Shown here: piece by piece, positions 1-10,277 of the stretch
Layout of the letters: each line of letters begins with the position of its first letter
Position numbering within the stretch: the stretch's first letter is position 1
Assembly: GCA_001579985.1 (NCBI GenBank)
Contig: LRSR01009069.1
Coordinates: forward strand, 1 to 21,575
Origin: Hypsibius dujardini
Taxonomy: Eukaryota; Tardigrada; Eutardigrada; Parachela; Hypsibiidae
DNA: 21,575 nt
Direction: 5' to 3'
Notes under the pieces: model-generated
Database searches by the model: none
The model's input: the letters and a program-made list of their open reading frames with translations, nothing else
Told to the model about the DNA's origin: nothing
Translations under genes and position numbers: made by a program

Positions 1-130
1 GTCTGTCTGTCTGTCTATCTGTCTGTGTGTTTGTCTGTGTGTCTGTCTGTGTGTCTATCTGTGTGTCTATCTGTGTGTCTATCTGTGTGTCTGTCTGTTT
101 GTCTGTCTGTCTGAATGTCTGAATGTCTGA
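1..130 (+). repeat. (TCTG)n microsatellite in an intron of the kettin-like gene
   Basis: The window opens in degenerate TCTG/TGTC repeats. They lie upstream of the acceptor TTTTCTTCAG that ends at 200, so this is the 3' part of an intron. Its 5' end is outside the window. Confidence 0.85.
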
Positions 131-200
131 ATGTCTACGTGTCTGTATTTGGATTGCAGAACTAGATATGTCTGTTTTTTATCGATCGTGTTTTCTTCAG

Positions 201-1537
201 GCAAACGTGGGCTTTTGTTGGACACGCAACATCCGGAAAGTCTTGAAAAAATCCGAAGACTGGAGACGCCATCAGGTCCTCATATTCCGGAGATCGCCGA
301 TAAGGTTAAACAGATCCCAAAGATTCTCGGTCCGCTCCGGCCGGCTGCTGTCGACGAGGGCGCTCCGGCGCACTTTGAAACCCGCATCACACCCACCGAC
401 GACGTAGACATGAAAGTGGAATGGTTCATCAACGGACGACCCTTGCTGGCCGGTCACCGCGTGAAACAGATCAACGACTTTGGCTTTATCGCTCTGGATA
501 TTCTTTACACCCGTCTGGAAGACTTTGGAAATGTGACGGTCCGAGTACACAACAGCCTGGGCGTTGACGAGGCTTCCAGCACGCTAAGTCAACTCGGTAA
601 ACTTTTGTGATTTTTTCTCAGCTTTTAAACAATTGTTTAACTGAAATTCTATATGTAGGAGTTGGTCCACAGCAATGTCCTCGTTTTACCACGCCGTTCC
701 AGAACGTTAGCGGCGCCAAGGAAGGAGACAGTATTCATTTGCAGGCAACCCTGGAGCCTGCAAAGGATCCAAGATTGACCGTTGAATGGTACTGGAATGG
801 CAAACCGATTATTCACGGTATGAAAATATGAATAAAGAATCTAATCTAATTCATTGCCTTGACGAATCGTGTTTAATCTCTAGGTTCACGTGTCAAAACA
901 ATCCATGATTTCGGATTTGTTGTGTTGGAAATTTCCCCCGTCTACGGCGAGGACTCCGGAACTTACACGTGAGTTCAGTCAATGAGAAAATGATTTTCGT
1001 GGCCGGAAAATTTAAAGCGAAAAACCGCAGTGCTCTTATTTATTTTTAATAACATTTGGCTCTTTAGTTGCGTCGCACGCAATGAGGCCGGTGAAGCGGT
1101 GACCACGGCAAGCGTTCAGGTCGAAAGCAAAAAGGGCTTGACCTTCGACTCTCAACTGCCGGCAGACATGCGAGACCGGTCACTCCAACAGATTCAAAAT
1201 CTAGAAAGCGCCTCTCTGCATACGTACGTTCCGGATCAGACTGTGGTTGGGCCGTCGTCAGCGCCGAGATTCCTCTCGAAAGCCCACGATGTAGACATCA
1301 AGGAGGGTGGAATGGCTCATTTCGAACTACGTGTGGAGCCCGCCAACGACAATACTTTGAGGATTGAATGGTTCCACAACGGAAAGCCAATTGATGTGGG
1401 ATCGCGATTCCATAGGATTAATGACTTTGGTTTCATAATCTTGGAGATTTCCGGGGTTCGCGGACTAGATGCTGGCACATACACGTAAGTAATCATTTAA
1501 TGGCCAATTTTTATCAGTCTGTCAGTCTGTGTGCCTA

Positions 1538-1579
<42 letters not shown>

Positions 1580-4500
1580 GCTCTGTCTGTCTGTCTCTCT
1601 GTCTGTCTCTCTGTCTCTCTGTCTCTCTGTCTGTCGCTCTGTCGCTCTGTCTGTTTGTTTATCTGCCTGCCTGCCTCCCTGCTTGTCTGTCTGTCTGTCT
1701 GTCTGTGTCTTGTGTGTAGTGTCCAAGTCTGTTTATCCGCCCGTCCATCCATCCTCCTTGGTCTGCCTGTTTGTATCCTGCTTTAAATTGAGATGTTTAT
1801 GCTTTTGGCAATTCAGATGCGTGGCACGGAACGAGCTGGGTGAGGCGAGATCGGAGGTCAACCTCAAAGTCCAGACTTTCAAGAGCGTTGTCTATGACTC
1901 CTCCCAACCGGCCAGTCTCCGGAAGCTGCAAGAGCTGGAGCAGTCCATGGACAGCCAACACCTCCAGCCAGTCATTCAAGATCGGCCGGATGAGCTACCT
2001 CGATTCACCAGTCAACTGAACCACCAAGTTGACCTGAGCGAGGGTGACGTCGCCCACTTTGAGGCCCGCATCGAGCCGACCAGTGCCCTTGTGGAGTGGT
2101 TCCGCAACGGTCGTCCCATCGTGACCGGCTCACGGATCCGTAATATCAACGATTTCGGATTTGTCATGCTGGAAATTAACGGTGTCACGCCCAATGACAC
2201 AGGCACATACACGTAAGCTTCCATCAGTCTTTTATACCGCTATTTCTTCGTTCATGATTTACCAGATTGCATTGCCTGTGTAGATGTCGAGCAAAGACAT
2301 CAGTCGGTGTGGCCGAGACCAGCACCGATCTCCGTGTGATGAGCAAAAAATCCATCATCCTCGATTCGCAGGCCCCCGGTGGGGCCAACCTGGCGCGACT
2401 CCGTGAACTGGAGATGCCGAATGCTCCACTGCCGGAGGACAAGCCGGTGGTCAAACAGCCGCCGCATTTCATCACTCAGCTGGCGCAAAACGTCCAAGCC
2501 CTGGAAGGCAACACCATCCACATTGACTGCCGTGTCGAGCCACTCGACTGCCAGATTGAGTGGTACTTCCGGGGCCAGCCTCTGCGATCGGGTCAGTACA
2601 TTCTAAAACTGGCCTGGCAAAAATGAGTGGAACATATTTATTAGTTATATTATATCTGATATTTTGTGTATGTCTTGTTTTTGTTAGGTCATCGATTCAA
2701 GATGACGAATGATTTCGGCTATGTCTCGCTGGACATTCTGTATGTTTACGCGGAAGACAGTGGAGAGTATGTCGCTCGAGCGGTCAACGAGCTGGGTCAA
2801 GATGTCACTCGGACGACTATTGTAGTCACTGCGAAGGACAGCGTCATCACCACCACCCAGTTGCCGGAAGGCATGGAGAAGGGTGTGGAACGATTGGACG
2901 AAATCGAGCGAGACCTGCTGACCAAGTAAGAGGAATTATTGTATTATTATTATTTATTATTATTATTATTATATCATCACATGCTTGCATTTGGCATACG
3001 AGACAGAATGAATAATTTTATCTCAATTAGGGGACCCATACCTTATGAATCTCCCAGCGATCGGAAGCAAAGATCAAAGCCGGAGTTCACAGTCAAGCCT
3101 AGACCGATTGAAGCCAAGGAAGGAGAGCCAGCAAAGTTCGAATGCAAGGTTGCTGGCTACCCCAAACCAAGAGTGTCTTGGATGCTGAATGGACAGCTCA
3201 TTATTTCTGTAAGTTAATGTCGATCAGATAAATAGGCAGGCAGGCCGGCAAACAATCAGACAAACAGACAGACAGACAGACAATCAGCTCAGACACAGAC
3301 AGACACAGACAGACAGTCAGACAGACAGACATCAGACAGTCAGACAGACAGACAATCAGACAATCAGACAAACAGACAGACAGACAAGTTTTGGGTACAA
3401 CGTTCTTTCATATGCAGCTCACAATGAAGCGCCTCATTCTTGTCACTAGTGTGACGAAAATGTTCAATGTTTAAGGGATCATCACACTTCAAAATATCCT
3501 TCGACGGACTGATGAACACGCTGGAAATTCCGCGCACTCGTCAGTATGATGCCGGTGAGATTGTGGTGGTTGCCCAAAATCCTGAAGGTTCGGCCACCAC
3601 GTCCACCACGCTGACCGTCACAACCCAAAGCGATTACCGGACTCAAGCACAGCTCAAGCACAGCAGCTCTGTAAAAGGCAAGATCACGACTGAACAAGTG
3701 GAGCATGTCGACCTACGACCCACTCCCCGTCAGAATAACCAGCGACCCAACCAACAAGTGGACATCACACTCCGAGCTACTCCGCAGCGGCAAAGCTCCA
3801 CGGACGTGACGGTTGACTTTAAACAGCAGCAGCAGCAGCAACAGTCGAATCAGTGGCAACAGCAACAACAAGTTAAGCAGCAGCAAACCACTCAGTGGCA
3901 GCAACAGGTGCAACAGCACAGGCACAGCACATGCAACCCAGAGTAGTTCCTCAATCTCCGCCAGTCGCAAGAAAGCCGGTAAGATACCGAATTCCAAGAT
4001 TTCATAAAGTACAGTAGGAAGGAACCTTATTTTCATGTATATTAAATCCTGTTACAGGCTACAGCCACAAGTCAATGTGACATCTTTGGCATATAGTAGA
4101 TTACGTATAATAGCGGCAGAAATCTTTCCAATCAAGTCCTGTCCATGAGACCCAGAAAAACACAACAAATTAAACAATGACCATGAGACTAAGAGTTCAG
4201 TCATCTCGTATACAAACACAACCGTTGAAACTAGTTTTCGTCTGAAAAATTTGGTTTCAGTTAAACATTATCGTACAGCCCACTAGCGCAGCTAGCAAGT
4301 CAGACAAGTTTTCTGGTGACAGTAAAATAGATTGGCAAAGTAATATGATGAGTCAAAATTACTTCTCTTGCACCATCGTGTATTCCCTAATAACAATAAG
4401 TTTACGATTTATGTATTTGTCATATGCATATAATTTTGTATTACATCTGCAGCTGCTTTTGTTCTACAGGTACAGCCGCAGCCCCAGCCGCAGCCGCAGC

Positions 4501-6749
4501 AGCGCAGCCCCAGCAGCAGCAGCAGCAACAACAACAACAACAGAACCAGTTCTCCCAAGAATCCAACTTCACCTCCACACAGCAAACCAACATCTTCCAA
4601 CAACAACAGCATCAGCAACAGATTCAGCAGCAACAACAGACATCACAACAACACGCTCCCCCTCCTGCACCTAAACCCCGTCAACAACCCCCGTCGCCGG
4701 CGTCCAGCGGTCCCGCGCCGCCGTGGCTGCGCCAGAACTCCGCCGCCAAGCAGGAGGCCGAGCAGCCGGCCTGGGCAAGGAAAGCCCAAAGCCCGCAGCT
4801 CCCGCCGAAACCGCCGAGCCCGGCCATCACTCTAAACCAGCAGTCACTCGACCAGAGCAGCCACGAGGAGCACCTCGACATCAACCGTAAACGGGTTGTC
4901 CAAGGCCAGACTCAGCCTGCGCAGCTGCCGATGGCGACCGGGTCGGAGGACCTTCAGATGTCCGCGCAGGAATCGGAGTACACACAGCGCCTGCAGAAGG
5001 GTAACCTCACTGAGATTCGCTACGTCCAGCAGCGAGAGACGTCGGAGAGTAAACGCCAGAGCGTCCAGAAGGTGATGGCTCCCGGCTCAGGGCCGTTGCC
5101 GGCAGACTTGACCGCACCGAAGTTTGTCCAGCGGCTGGAACCGTGTCGGGTGTCGGAGGGCAAGTCGGCGCAGTTTGTCTGTCGGTTCACCGGGAAACCC
5201 ACACCGCGGATAGAGTGGTACCGGGAGAGCTACCAAATTGTCAACTCACCGGACTTCCAGGTGACGACCACGGGAGACACTTCGACGCTGTTCGTTCCGG
5301 AAGTGTACTTGGAGGATAGCGGAAATTTCACGGTTAAAGCGATCAATGAAGGTGGAATGTCTCAAAGCACGGCCAACTTGATTGTTGAAGGTAAGGCTTG
5401 TTATTAAATCAGCTTATGACGGAAATTTTTACGGGTATGTAATGAGTGTTTATTGGGGTTTCAGAGGCGTATTCGGGCGAGTCGAGTGGCCCCACTCCGC
5501 CCAGCTTCTCAGACACCGTTCATGACACCAAAGTCAAAGCCGGGGAGGTTGTCCGATTGGAGGCACGTGTCCACGGGTCCCTGCCCATCAGCATTTCATG
5601 GTATAAAAACGGCCAGAAGCTAACGCCATCCCACCGACTTAAGCCAGTCCGAGACAACGAACTACATCAATTGATGATTCTTGACGCTACGCCGGATGAT
5701 TCTGGGTGGTATGACTGCGTGGCCGTCAACGAGGGCGGCGAGGCACGTTGCTCCGGTCAACTCACCATCGAGGGTAATGACTGCCTGTCTGTCTGCCTGC
5801 CTGTTTGTCTGTCTGTCTGTCTGTTTGTCTGTATGTCTGACTGTCTGTTTGTCTGTATGTCTGTCGGTCTGTCCATCCGTCCATACCTAACCTTTCTCAC
5901 GTTTGGTGTTATTCAGGTGCTACACCGCAACAGCAAGCAGTAAGCCGGCCGTCGGCTGGCCAAGTCTCACGGCCCGAGGTGGTCCAACAGCCACAAGATG
6001 TGTCAGTCTACGAAGGCGAGTCCGCCACCTTCCGCGCCAGTATTGTCGGAACTCCTCGTAAGTGTCTAATGTGTTCCGTTGCTGCACGCTTCGTTTCAAT
6101 ATCTTTCCTAATTGACGGTTTCGCCGCAGAACCCGAAGTACGGTGGTACAAGGGGCCGAACGTGGTGAAGAACTCGAAATACTTCCGTACCTTCATTTCC
6201 GGCAACATCTGTACGCTGGTCATCACCGAGGCGTTTCACGAGGACGAAGGGGTAAGTTTCGACTTAACTGCCGATATTTCCAGTGATTTCCTAACCATAA
6301 TTTTACCTTGTTTCCTCTCTACAGGAGTACAAATGCATAGCGCGGAGTCCAGCGGGTGATGTCAGTTGCTCAGCGTTCCTGAAAGTATTGGGTGAGCACC
6401 ACTGAGCGGTCCAGTGTATACCTACCTCGGGAACCTCTTCTTCCTCTATATGGTGTCGGGTGTACGTCTCTACCTACCTACCTCTCTCCATTTCTCTCTC
6501 CTCACTCTCACCTCGCGTTATGTGCCTCGTCTCCTGCAGAATACCCTCCTCTGGGAAGCATGAGAGGAATTAACAATAACTAACTGTTGTATTCAAATTT
6601 TTATAGTAGGAGAGAACCGTAGTGATTCTACCGTTCGGGTCATAACATACGCCAGTAACGAGTCCACACAGCTGGTCCGCACGAGCATGAAGACCAGTTC
6701 CGCAGCTGAGGTTTCTACTACCACTACAACAACTTCTGCAGAACACTAA
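201..6749 (+). CDS. Kettin/sallimus-like giant muscle Ig protein, 3' part (5' end outside window)
   Basis: The family spans the sarcomere Z-disc and I-band and binds actin. Exons read from splice sites and frame: 201-596, 659-817, 884-968, 1068-1484, 1817-2212, 2284-2591, 2688-2925, 3031-3208, 3476-3978, 4470-5390, 5465-5773, 5917-6057, 6130-6251, 6325-6391, then 6610-6749 (or 6607-6749, or 6540-6583). Ig domains lie at about 337-590, 680-1115, 1261-1860, 1990-2335, 2458-2835, 3078-3620, 5118-5389, 5490-5773 and 5976-6389. The first five show the kettin signature: HFE in place of the first Ig cysteine, VEWF.NG.P, NDFGF..L.I, DSGTYTC.A.NE.GEA, then a linker beginning K.G...DSQLP. A Q/P-rich stretch separates Ig 6 from Ig 7. 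The C-terminus is Ser/Thr-rich and ends in SAEH. No Fn3 or kinase domain is seen. The frame does not join cleanly between exons 3476-3978 and 4470-5390. Family call is firm; the exact orthologue is inferred. Confidence 0.85.
1517..1710 (+). repeat. (TCTG)n microsatellite in intron 1485-1816
   Basis: About 190 bases of TCTG repeats with CTCT and CGCT interruptions sit between donor GTAAGT (1485) and acceptor ATTCAG (ends 1816). Long open frames here translate only to repeated Cys-Leu-Ser-Val and are repeat artefacts. Confidence 0.95.
2938..2972 (+). repeat. (ATT)n microsatellite in intron 2926-3030
   Basis: Runs of TAT/TTA repeats follow the donor GTAAGA at 2926. The intron ends with TCTCAATTAG at 3030. 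Confidence 0.85.
3230..3390 (+). repeat. (CAGA)n microsatellite in intron 3209-3475
   Basis: About 160 bases of CAGA, CAGT and CAATCAGA repeats. This is the reverse complement of the TCTG repeats in the gene's other introns, so the pre-mRNA carries CAGA here instead of UCUG. Confidence 0.93.
3823..3925 (+). repeat. CAG/CAA (polyglutamine) tract, first block
   Basis: Within exon 3476-3978 the frame used by the preceding Ig domain gives Gln runs broken by SNQW and TTQW. That frame hits a stop at 3944-3946. A neighbouring frame continues as QAQHMQPRVVPQSPPVARKP up to a strong donor (GTAAGA at 3979). Confidence 0.85.
3979..4469 (+). other. Long intron between the two Q-rich exons (491 bases)
   Basis: Starts with GTAAGA and ends with TTTTGTTCTACAG. 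No convincing exon is visible inside. It is AT-rich near its 3' end. Confidence 0.6.
4470..4650 (+). repeat. CAG/CAA and CCG/CAG (Q, P, A) tract, second block
   Basis: Start of exon 4470-5390. In the frame that runs into Ig 7 it begins GTAAAPAAAAAAQP and then a Gln run. In another frame the first bases read VQPQPQPQPQQ. Both frames are low-complexity and repeat-driven. Confidence 0.85.
5778..5878 (+). repeat. (TCTG)n microsatellite in intron 5774-5916
   Basis: About 100 bases of CTGT/TCTG repeats between donor GTAATG (5774) and acceptor TTATTCAG (ends 5916). Confidence 0.93.
6540..6583 (+). other. Candidate alternative terminal exon of the kettin-like gene
   Basis: The acceptor CTCCTGCAG ends at 6539. 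Joined in phase to the exon ending at 6391 it encodes EYPPLGSMRGINNN and a TAA stop. The longer alternative, 6610-6749, encodes 45 further residues. Both fit the phase, so I list this as alternative splicing or an unused exon. Confidence 0.4.
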
Positions 6750-6967
6750 CCCCCCGTCGTGCCTGTCTTTTTTCTACCGGAGCTTTTCTATTTGAATGCC
6801 GTTTGCATAGCCGGTGATATGTGTATGCGTACTACTACAGTTTTTAGCTGCTACTTTTCAGACATATATTGTCGCTGTGGTTCCTTTTAGCGTACGTATT
6901 TGTCAGTGTGCTGTTATGGTACTGTTGGGGGGTCTTCTCCCCTCTCGTGCTCAAAACATTAAGTCTG

Positions 6968-6973
6968 AATAAA
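6968..6973 (+). promoter_or_regulatory. Polyadenylation signal AATAAA of the kettin-like gene
   Basis: A canonical AATAAA lies 219 bases after the stop codon at 6747-6749 and before the convergent IVD gene. Confidence 0.7.
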
Positions 6974-7058
6974 ATACAGACATTATAACGAAGAGTACAG
7001 GCATGATACAGGCCTGTTCATGGCCCAACTTTGACGGCCTGTGGCCTGGGCCTGGAGG

Positions 7059-7078
7059 CCTCCTATATGTATAGGAGG
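7059..7078. repeat. Short perfect hairpin between convergent genes
   Basis: CCTCCTATA and TATAGGAGG pair over 9 bp with a 2-base loop. It lies between the kettin poly(A) signal and the IVD stop codon, in a stretch also rich in GGCCT repeats (7005-7060). No function is shown. Confidence 0.7.
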
Positions 7079-7287
7079 AAAGCTTTCATTATAATAATAA
7101 TGAGGCGCTTGGATCATCGTTAGAAAAAAATGAACGAAAAGGTTAAGGATTTGTTCAAAGTCAACAAAACAAACATCTATCGCCGTAATAATAAAACTAA
7201 AATTTCACTGATCTATAACAGAGATAAAAAGGCTGCTTAAAGCGCGGAAGGAGGTTTGAGCGACGGTCCCAGTTTTGAGTAGTACAA

Positions 7288-9555
7288 TTACAAACCATAT
7301 TCCTTGTTTAAGGTTTTTCCAATCAGGGAGCGACGAATTTCACTCGTCCCCGCCCCGATTTCGTACAGTTTAGCGTCCCGCAGATATCGCCCGGTTGGGT
7401 AGTCGTTGATGTATCCATTTCCGCCGAGAGCCTGAATGGACTGGAGCGCCACCTGAGTCGCGTTCTCCGCGCAGTACATGATGGCACCGGCACAGTCCTT
7501 CGGCGAGATCAGTCCGTCGTCCACAGCCCTTGCGACGTTGTAGACATACGACCGGCAAGCGCTCAGAGTGGTGTACATATCGGCTATCTTCCCTTGCATT
7601 AACTACACGAGAAGAGAATACAAAAATTAACAACCGGACAACTATAAGCCAGTAACACTGGGTACGATGGAAGCGTTCCGGAACGGTCCAGGTTCACTTT
7701 CTCAGGACCTGGAATGGCGAACCCTGGACTCGCAACTTCTTTTGGTTGTTTTATAAGAATCTGATGGTCGAAGGAAAAAGAGAAACATCGACAAAGTCAG
7801 TGCCCAAAATTAGTTTTCGTTTAATAGAATTCAAGTGCTCAACTTGATCAACGACCAAATTAATTGTAATTAATTAACCGATTAGATTTAAGCTATTTAC
7901 AAAATATTTCTGAAGTATTCATGAGAATTCCACTGGGCATATTGTCAGTCCCCTTCTTTTAAAACCATGCCTCAAAAACAACCGACAAGTGACTATTCCA
8001 GTGTGCGTCGTTCCAGGCGTCTCCTTCGGTAAGTCCTTTACAGCACTGACCTGAAATGTCCCGATTTTCTGCCCAAACTGTTCCCTCTCATGGACATACT
8101 TGAAGGCAGTATCGCATGCCGATTGCATGATGCCCAGCGGTCCGCCACACAGCACCAGTCGCTCATAGTCCAATCCCGACATCAACACATACACGCCCTG
8201 GTTCACTTGCCCCAGGATATTCTCCGCCGGCACCTTGCAGTCCTCAAAGATCAACTCACACGTGTTGGATCCCCGCATGCCTAACTTGTCCAGTTTGGGA
8301 GACGTTTTGAAGCCCGGCATTCCCTTCTCAATTAGGAAGGCGGTAATGGAGTGCTTCGGCTTGGCTTTAGTGTCGGTTTTCGCGTAAACCACTAAAGTAT
8401 CCGCGTCGGGTCCGTTAGTTATCCAGAACTTGCTGCCGTTCAAAACGTAATGTTCGCCGTCCTTGGTGGCCTTTGTCCGCATCGAAACGACGTCACTTCC
8501 GCTGCCACTTTCGCTCATCGCCAGCGCGCCAATGTGTTCCCCACTGATCAACTAGCATAATGAAAGGGAAAATCGATTCACGCGTTCATCCGACATCAAA
8601 TCAAGTGGTTTGCTTGGTGAAAGGTGAAGACGTACTTTGGGCAGGTACTTTTTCTTTTGTGCCTCACTGCCATGCCGAACGATCTGATTCACACAAAGAT
8701 TCGAATGGGCGCCGTAGCTGAGTCCGATCGCTCCGCTCGCACGCGACAGTTCTTCCTGGGCGACAACGTGGGCCAAAAAGCCCATACCAATCCCTCCGTA
8801 TTGTTCTGAAAATAGAGCAAATTGGACCCATTTAATAGCCATAGAACGACTACATCAACACACCAGAATTAAAAAAATCGAGAACAAAGAAATCAAGCTT
8901 TCGCACAAGCTGTGTAAGGAAATCCTTTGCACAGCTAGAGAAGGAAAGCTGTGTAAGCTTATTCACACAGCTTTTGTGTTAAAAAGTCAAGAACAAAGAA
9001 ATCAATCAATCAATGCTGCTTTCCTTCACTTAAACAGTTGTAAACAACTACTGTACGCAATGAACCAATCAACGGGAGGACGGGAAGGGAACTTACAAGT
9101 CAACTCAATCAATAAATCAGAGTAAGGCCAGCACTGTCTACGGTTGCAATATATAATAGCATCCTTGACTCTCGATGTTTTTTTCAAAACTTTCCAACAA
9201 TGAGATCCAAGCAAGTGTAAACTCTCGATTCACTTATACCTGGTGCAGTAACTCCCAGCAAACCTAAATTTCCCAGTCCCTTCCAAAAGGCTCGCAGTTC
9301 TTTAAATTCGTTAGTCTGATCGATGACGGCCGCCTTGGGGGCCAACTCCTTCTGAGCGAAATTAAATACCGTTGCTCGAAATTCCTGCAAGTCCTGGGAG
9401 AGGCCGTAAATTTTGTCGTCAACCGGAGCGGCATCGCTAGCGAAAAGACGTCGAGACAGAAGAGAAAGCGGTGGAGTTAGCGTCCTCAATTTATGCAAGC
9501 CAGATGGAATGCAACTCAAGCTGGCATTTTTCACAAAGAATGAGAGCTGTGCCAT
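7288..9555 (-). CDS. Ivd: Isovaleryl-CoA dehydrogenase, mitochondrial (four exons)
   Basis: Oxidises isovaleryl-CoA to 3-methylcrotonyl-CoA in leucine breakdown in the mitochondrial matrix, passing electrons from FAD to ETF. Exons on the minus strand: 9555-9240, 8805-8636, 8551-8051, 7602-7288, total 1302 bases (433 aa; human is about 426). Phases join cleanly and the product is collinear with the human protein. An Arg/Ser/Leu-rich N-terminus without acids ([12 protein letters not shown], then RRLFASD) fits a matrix-targeting peptide. Conserved blocks: [80 protein letters not shown] and [12 protein letters not shown]. The base at Glu292 in LDYERLVL matches IVD's catalytic Glu254 (mature numbering), and Gly occupies the place of the catalytic Glu of medium-chain enzymes. 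The start sits in GCCATGG context. No minus-strand AATAAA is evident downstream. Confidence 0.97.
7603..8050 (-). other. IVD intron 3 (448 bases)
   Basis: Minus-strand donor GTCAGT follows FQ, and the acceptor TAG precedes LMQGK. It contains a short inverted pair, CCAGGT/ACCTGG, near 7690-7715. No gene is seen. Confidence 0.8.
8881..9005. repeat. Two hairpins flanked by a 16-base direct repeat, in IVD intron 1
   Basis: AGAACAAAGAAATCAA occurs at 8881-8896 and 8990-9005. Between the copies lie two related stem-loops. The first (8908-8936) pairs AGCTGTG with CACAGCT and has a nested AAGGA/TCCTT stem. The second (8946-8973) pairs AAGCTGTGT with ACACAGCTT. This resembles a small inserted fold-back element or a duplicated hairpin. 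Confidence 0.7.
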
Positions 9556-9656
9556 GGCGTGTGTGAGGAAGGATGAAGGAGGTAAAAGAAAATAAACCTA
9601 GAGAAAAGTAAAACAGATTGAACAAATCCGTAAAACGCTCGCACTGTTGTTCTAAA

Positions 9657-9810
9657 CACGTGACCAGAACGCTGGCGAGACGGACTTGCAGCCAATTTCG
9701 AGATTGGCTGCGGTAATAGAGTAGGTCCTGCGCCTACCTCAACCGGATAATACAGAAGCGATTGAGCTAACGTCCAAGTTAGAACTACCCGAAAGCGTTC
9801 TGGCCACGTG
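9657..9810. repeat. Fold-back element with three internal hairpins
   Basis: The outer arms at 9657-9673 and 9794-9810 match at 16 of 17 positions (CACGTGACCAGAACGCT against its complement). Inside are stems GCAGCCAAT/ATTGGCTGC (9688-9711), GTAGG/CCTAC (about 9721-9737) and CTAAC/GTTAG (about 9767-9782). The outline is cloverleaf-like, but there is no tRNA T-arm consensus and no U33, so it is not called a tRNA. It lies 100 bases upstream of the IVD start. Confidence 0.65.
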
Positions 9811-9842
9811 CGTAAACTGTCGTGAACAGCTGACTGTCAGAT

Positions 9843-9888
9843 GACTTTACAGTACATTTGAAGCTGATACGGTTCATACTGTAAAGTC
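9843..9888. repeat. Perfect 12-bp inverted repeat
   Basis: GACTTTACAGTA (9843-9854) is followed after 22 bases by TACTGTAAAGTC (9877-9888). It abuts and slightly overlaps the larger fold-back that starts near 9886. Confidence 0.75.
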
Positions 9889-10277
9889 GACAGATTGAGT
9901 ACACAGGAGGGTCGGGACAGCAGAGAGAGCAGGGGGTGGTTTTGGAACAATCGAACAATCTACCACTTGACCTACACTACCGTCAAGTGATTGATTAATT
10001 GAATATTTGACGTGGTCCGTTTGTTCCTGCAAAGTTTCCGTTTGTTCCTGTAAAGTTTCCGTTTGTTCCTGCAAAGTTTCTGTTTGTTCTTGACCACATC
10101 AAATATTCAATCAATCAATTACGTGATACTACAGGCAGTAGCTACTAGCAATAATTGAAAGTTATATGGGCAGTGCAGGTCAGGTGGTTGATTGTTCGAT
10201 TGTTTCAAAACCACCCCCTGCTCCGCCTCTATTGCTCAGTCCCCGGACCCTCCAGTGTACTCAACCTTGTCGTTGAC
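9886..10277. mobile_element. Nested fold-back (MITE-like) element, copy A
   Basis: About 390 bases with two tiers of inverted repeats and no coding capacity. Outer arms (about 9886-9965 and 10190-10277) share TTGAGTACAC, GGAGGGTC, GCAGGGGGTGGTTTT and ACAATCGAACAATC with the reverse complement of the other end. Inner arms (about 9983-10017 and 10091-10127) share ATTGAATATTTGA. The loop holds a 21-base tandem repeat. The outer arms resemble those of the palindrome at 18690-18957. I saw no certain target-site duplication. Confidence 0.7.
10018..10092 (+). repeat. 21-base tandem repeat, about 3.5 copies
   Basis: Units begin CGTTTGTTCCTGCAAAGTTT at 10018, 10039 and 10060, with a partial unit at 10081. 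They sit in the loop of fold-back copy A. A minus-strand frame reading QEQTETL repeats is a product of the repeat and not a gene. Confidence 0.9.

Noticed and set aside
1522-1752. Several long open frames on both strands with Cys-Leu-Ser-Val or Asp-Arg-Gln-Thr repeats
   Set aside because: They are translations of the (TCTG)n microsatellite inside an intron.
3230-3390. CRISPR-like array, considered because of short repeats at regular spacing
   Set aside because: The repeat is a 4-base microsatellite with no unique spacers, in an intron of an animal gene.
8999-9015. Recurring CAATCAATCAAT motifs (also near 10110, 12265, 14805, 15155, 18795) as a regulatory site
   Set aside because: They look like simple tetranucleotide repeats scattered over intergenic and intron DNA, with no consistent position relative to genes.
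9657-9810. tRNA or tRNA(Sec) gene, considered because of the cloverleaf outline and the nearby PSTK gene
   Set aside because: No T-loop TTCGANNC, no U33 before the putative anticodon, and stem lengths do not fit a tRNA.
9874-10074. Minus-strand frame with QEQTETL heptad-like repeats resembling a coiled coil
   Set aside because: The 21-base DNA tandem repeat gives a 7-residue period automatically, and it lies in the loop of a fold-back element.
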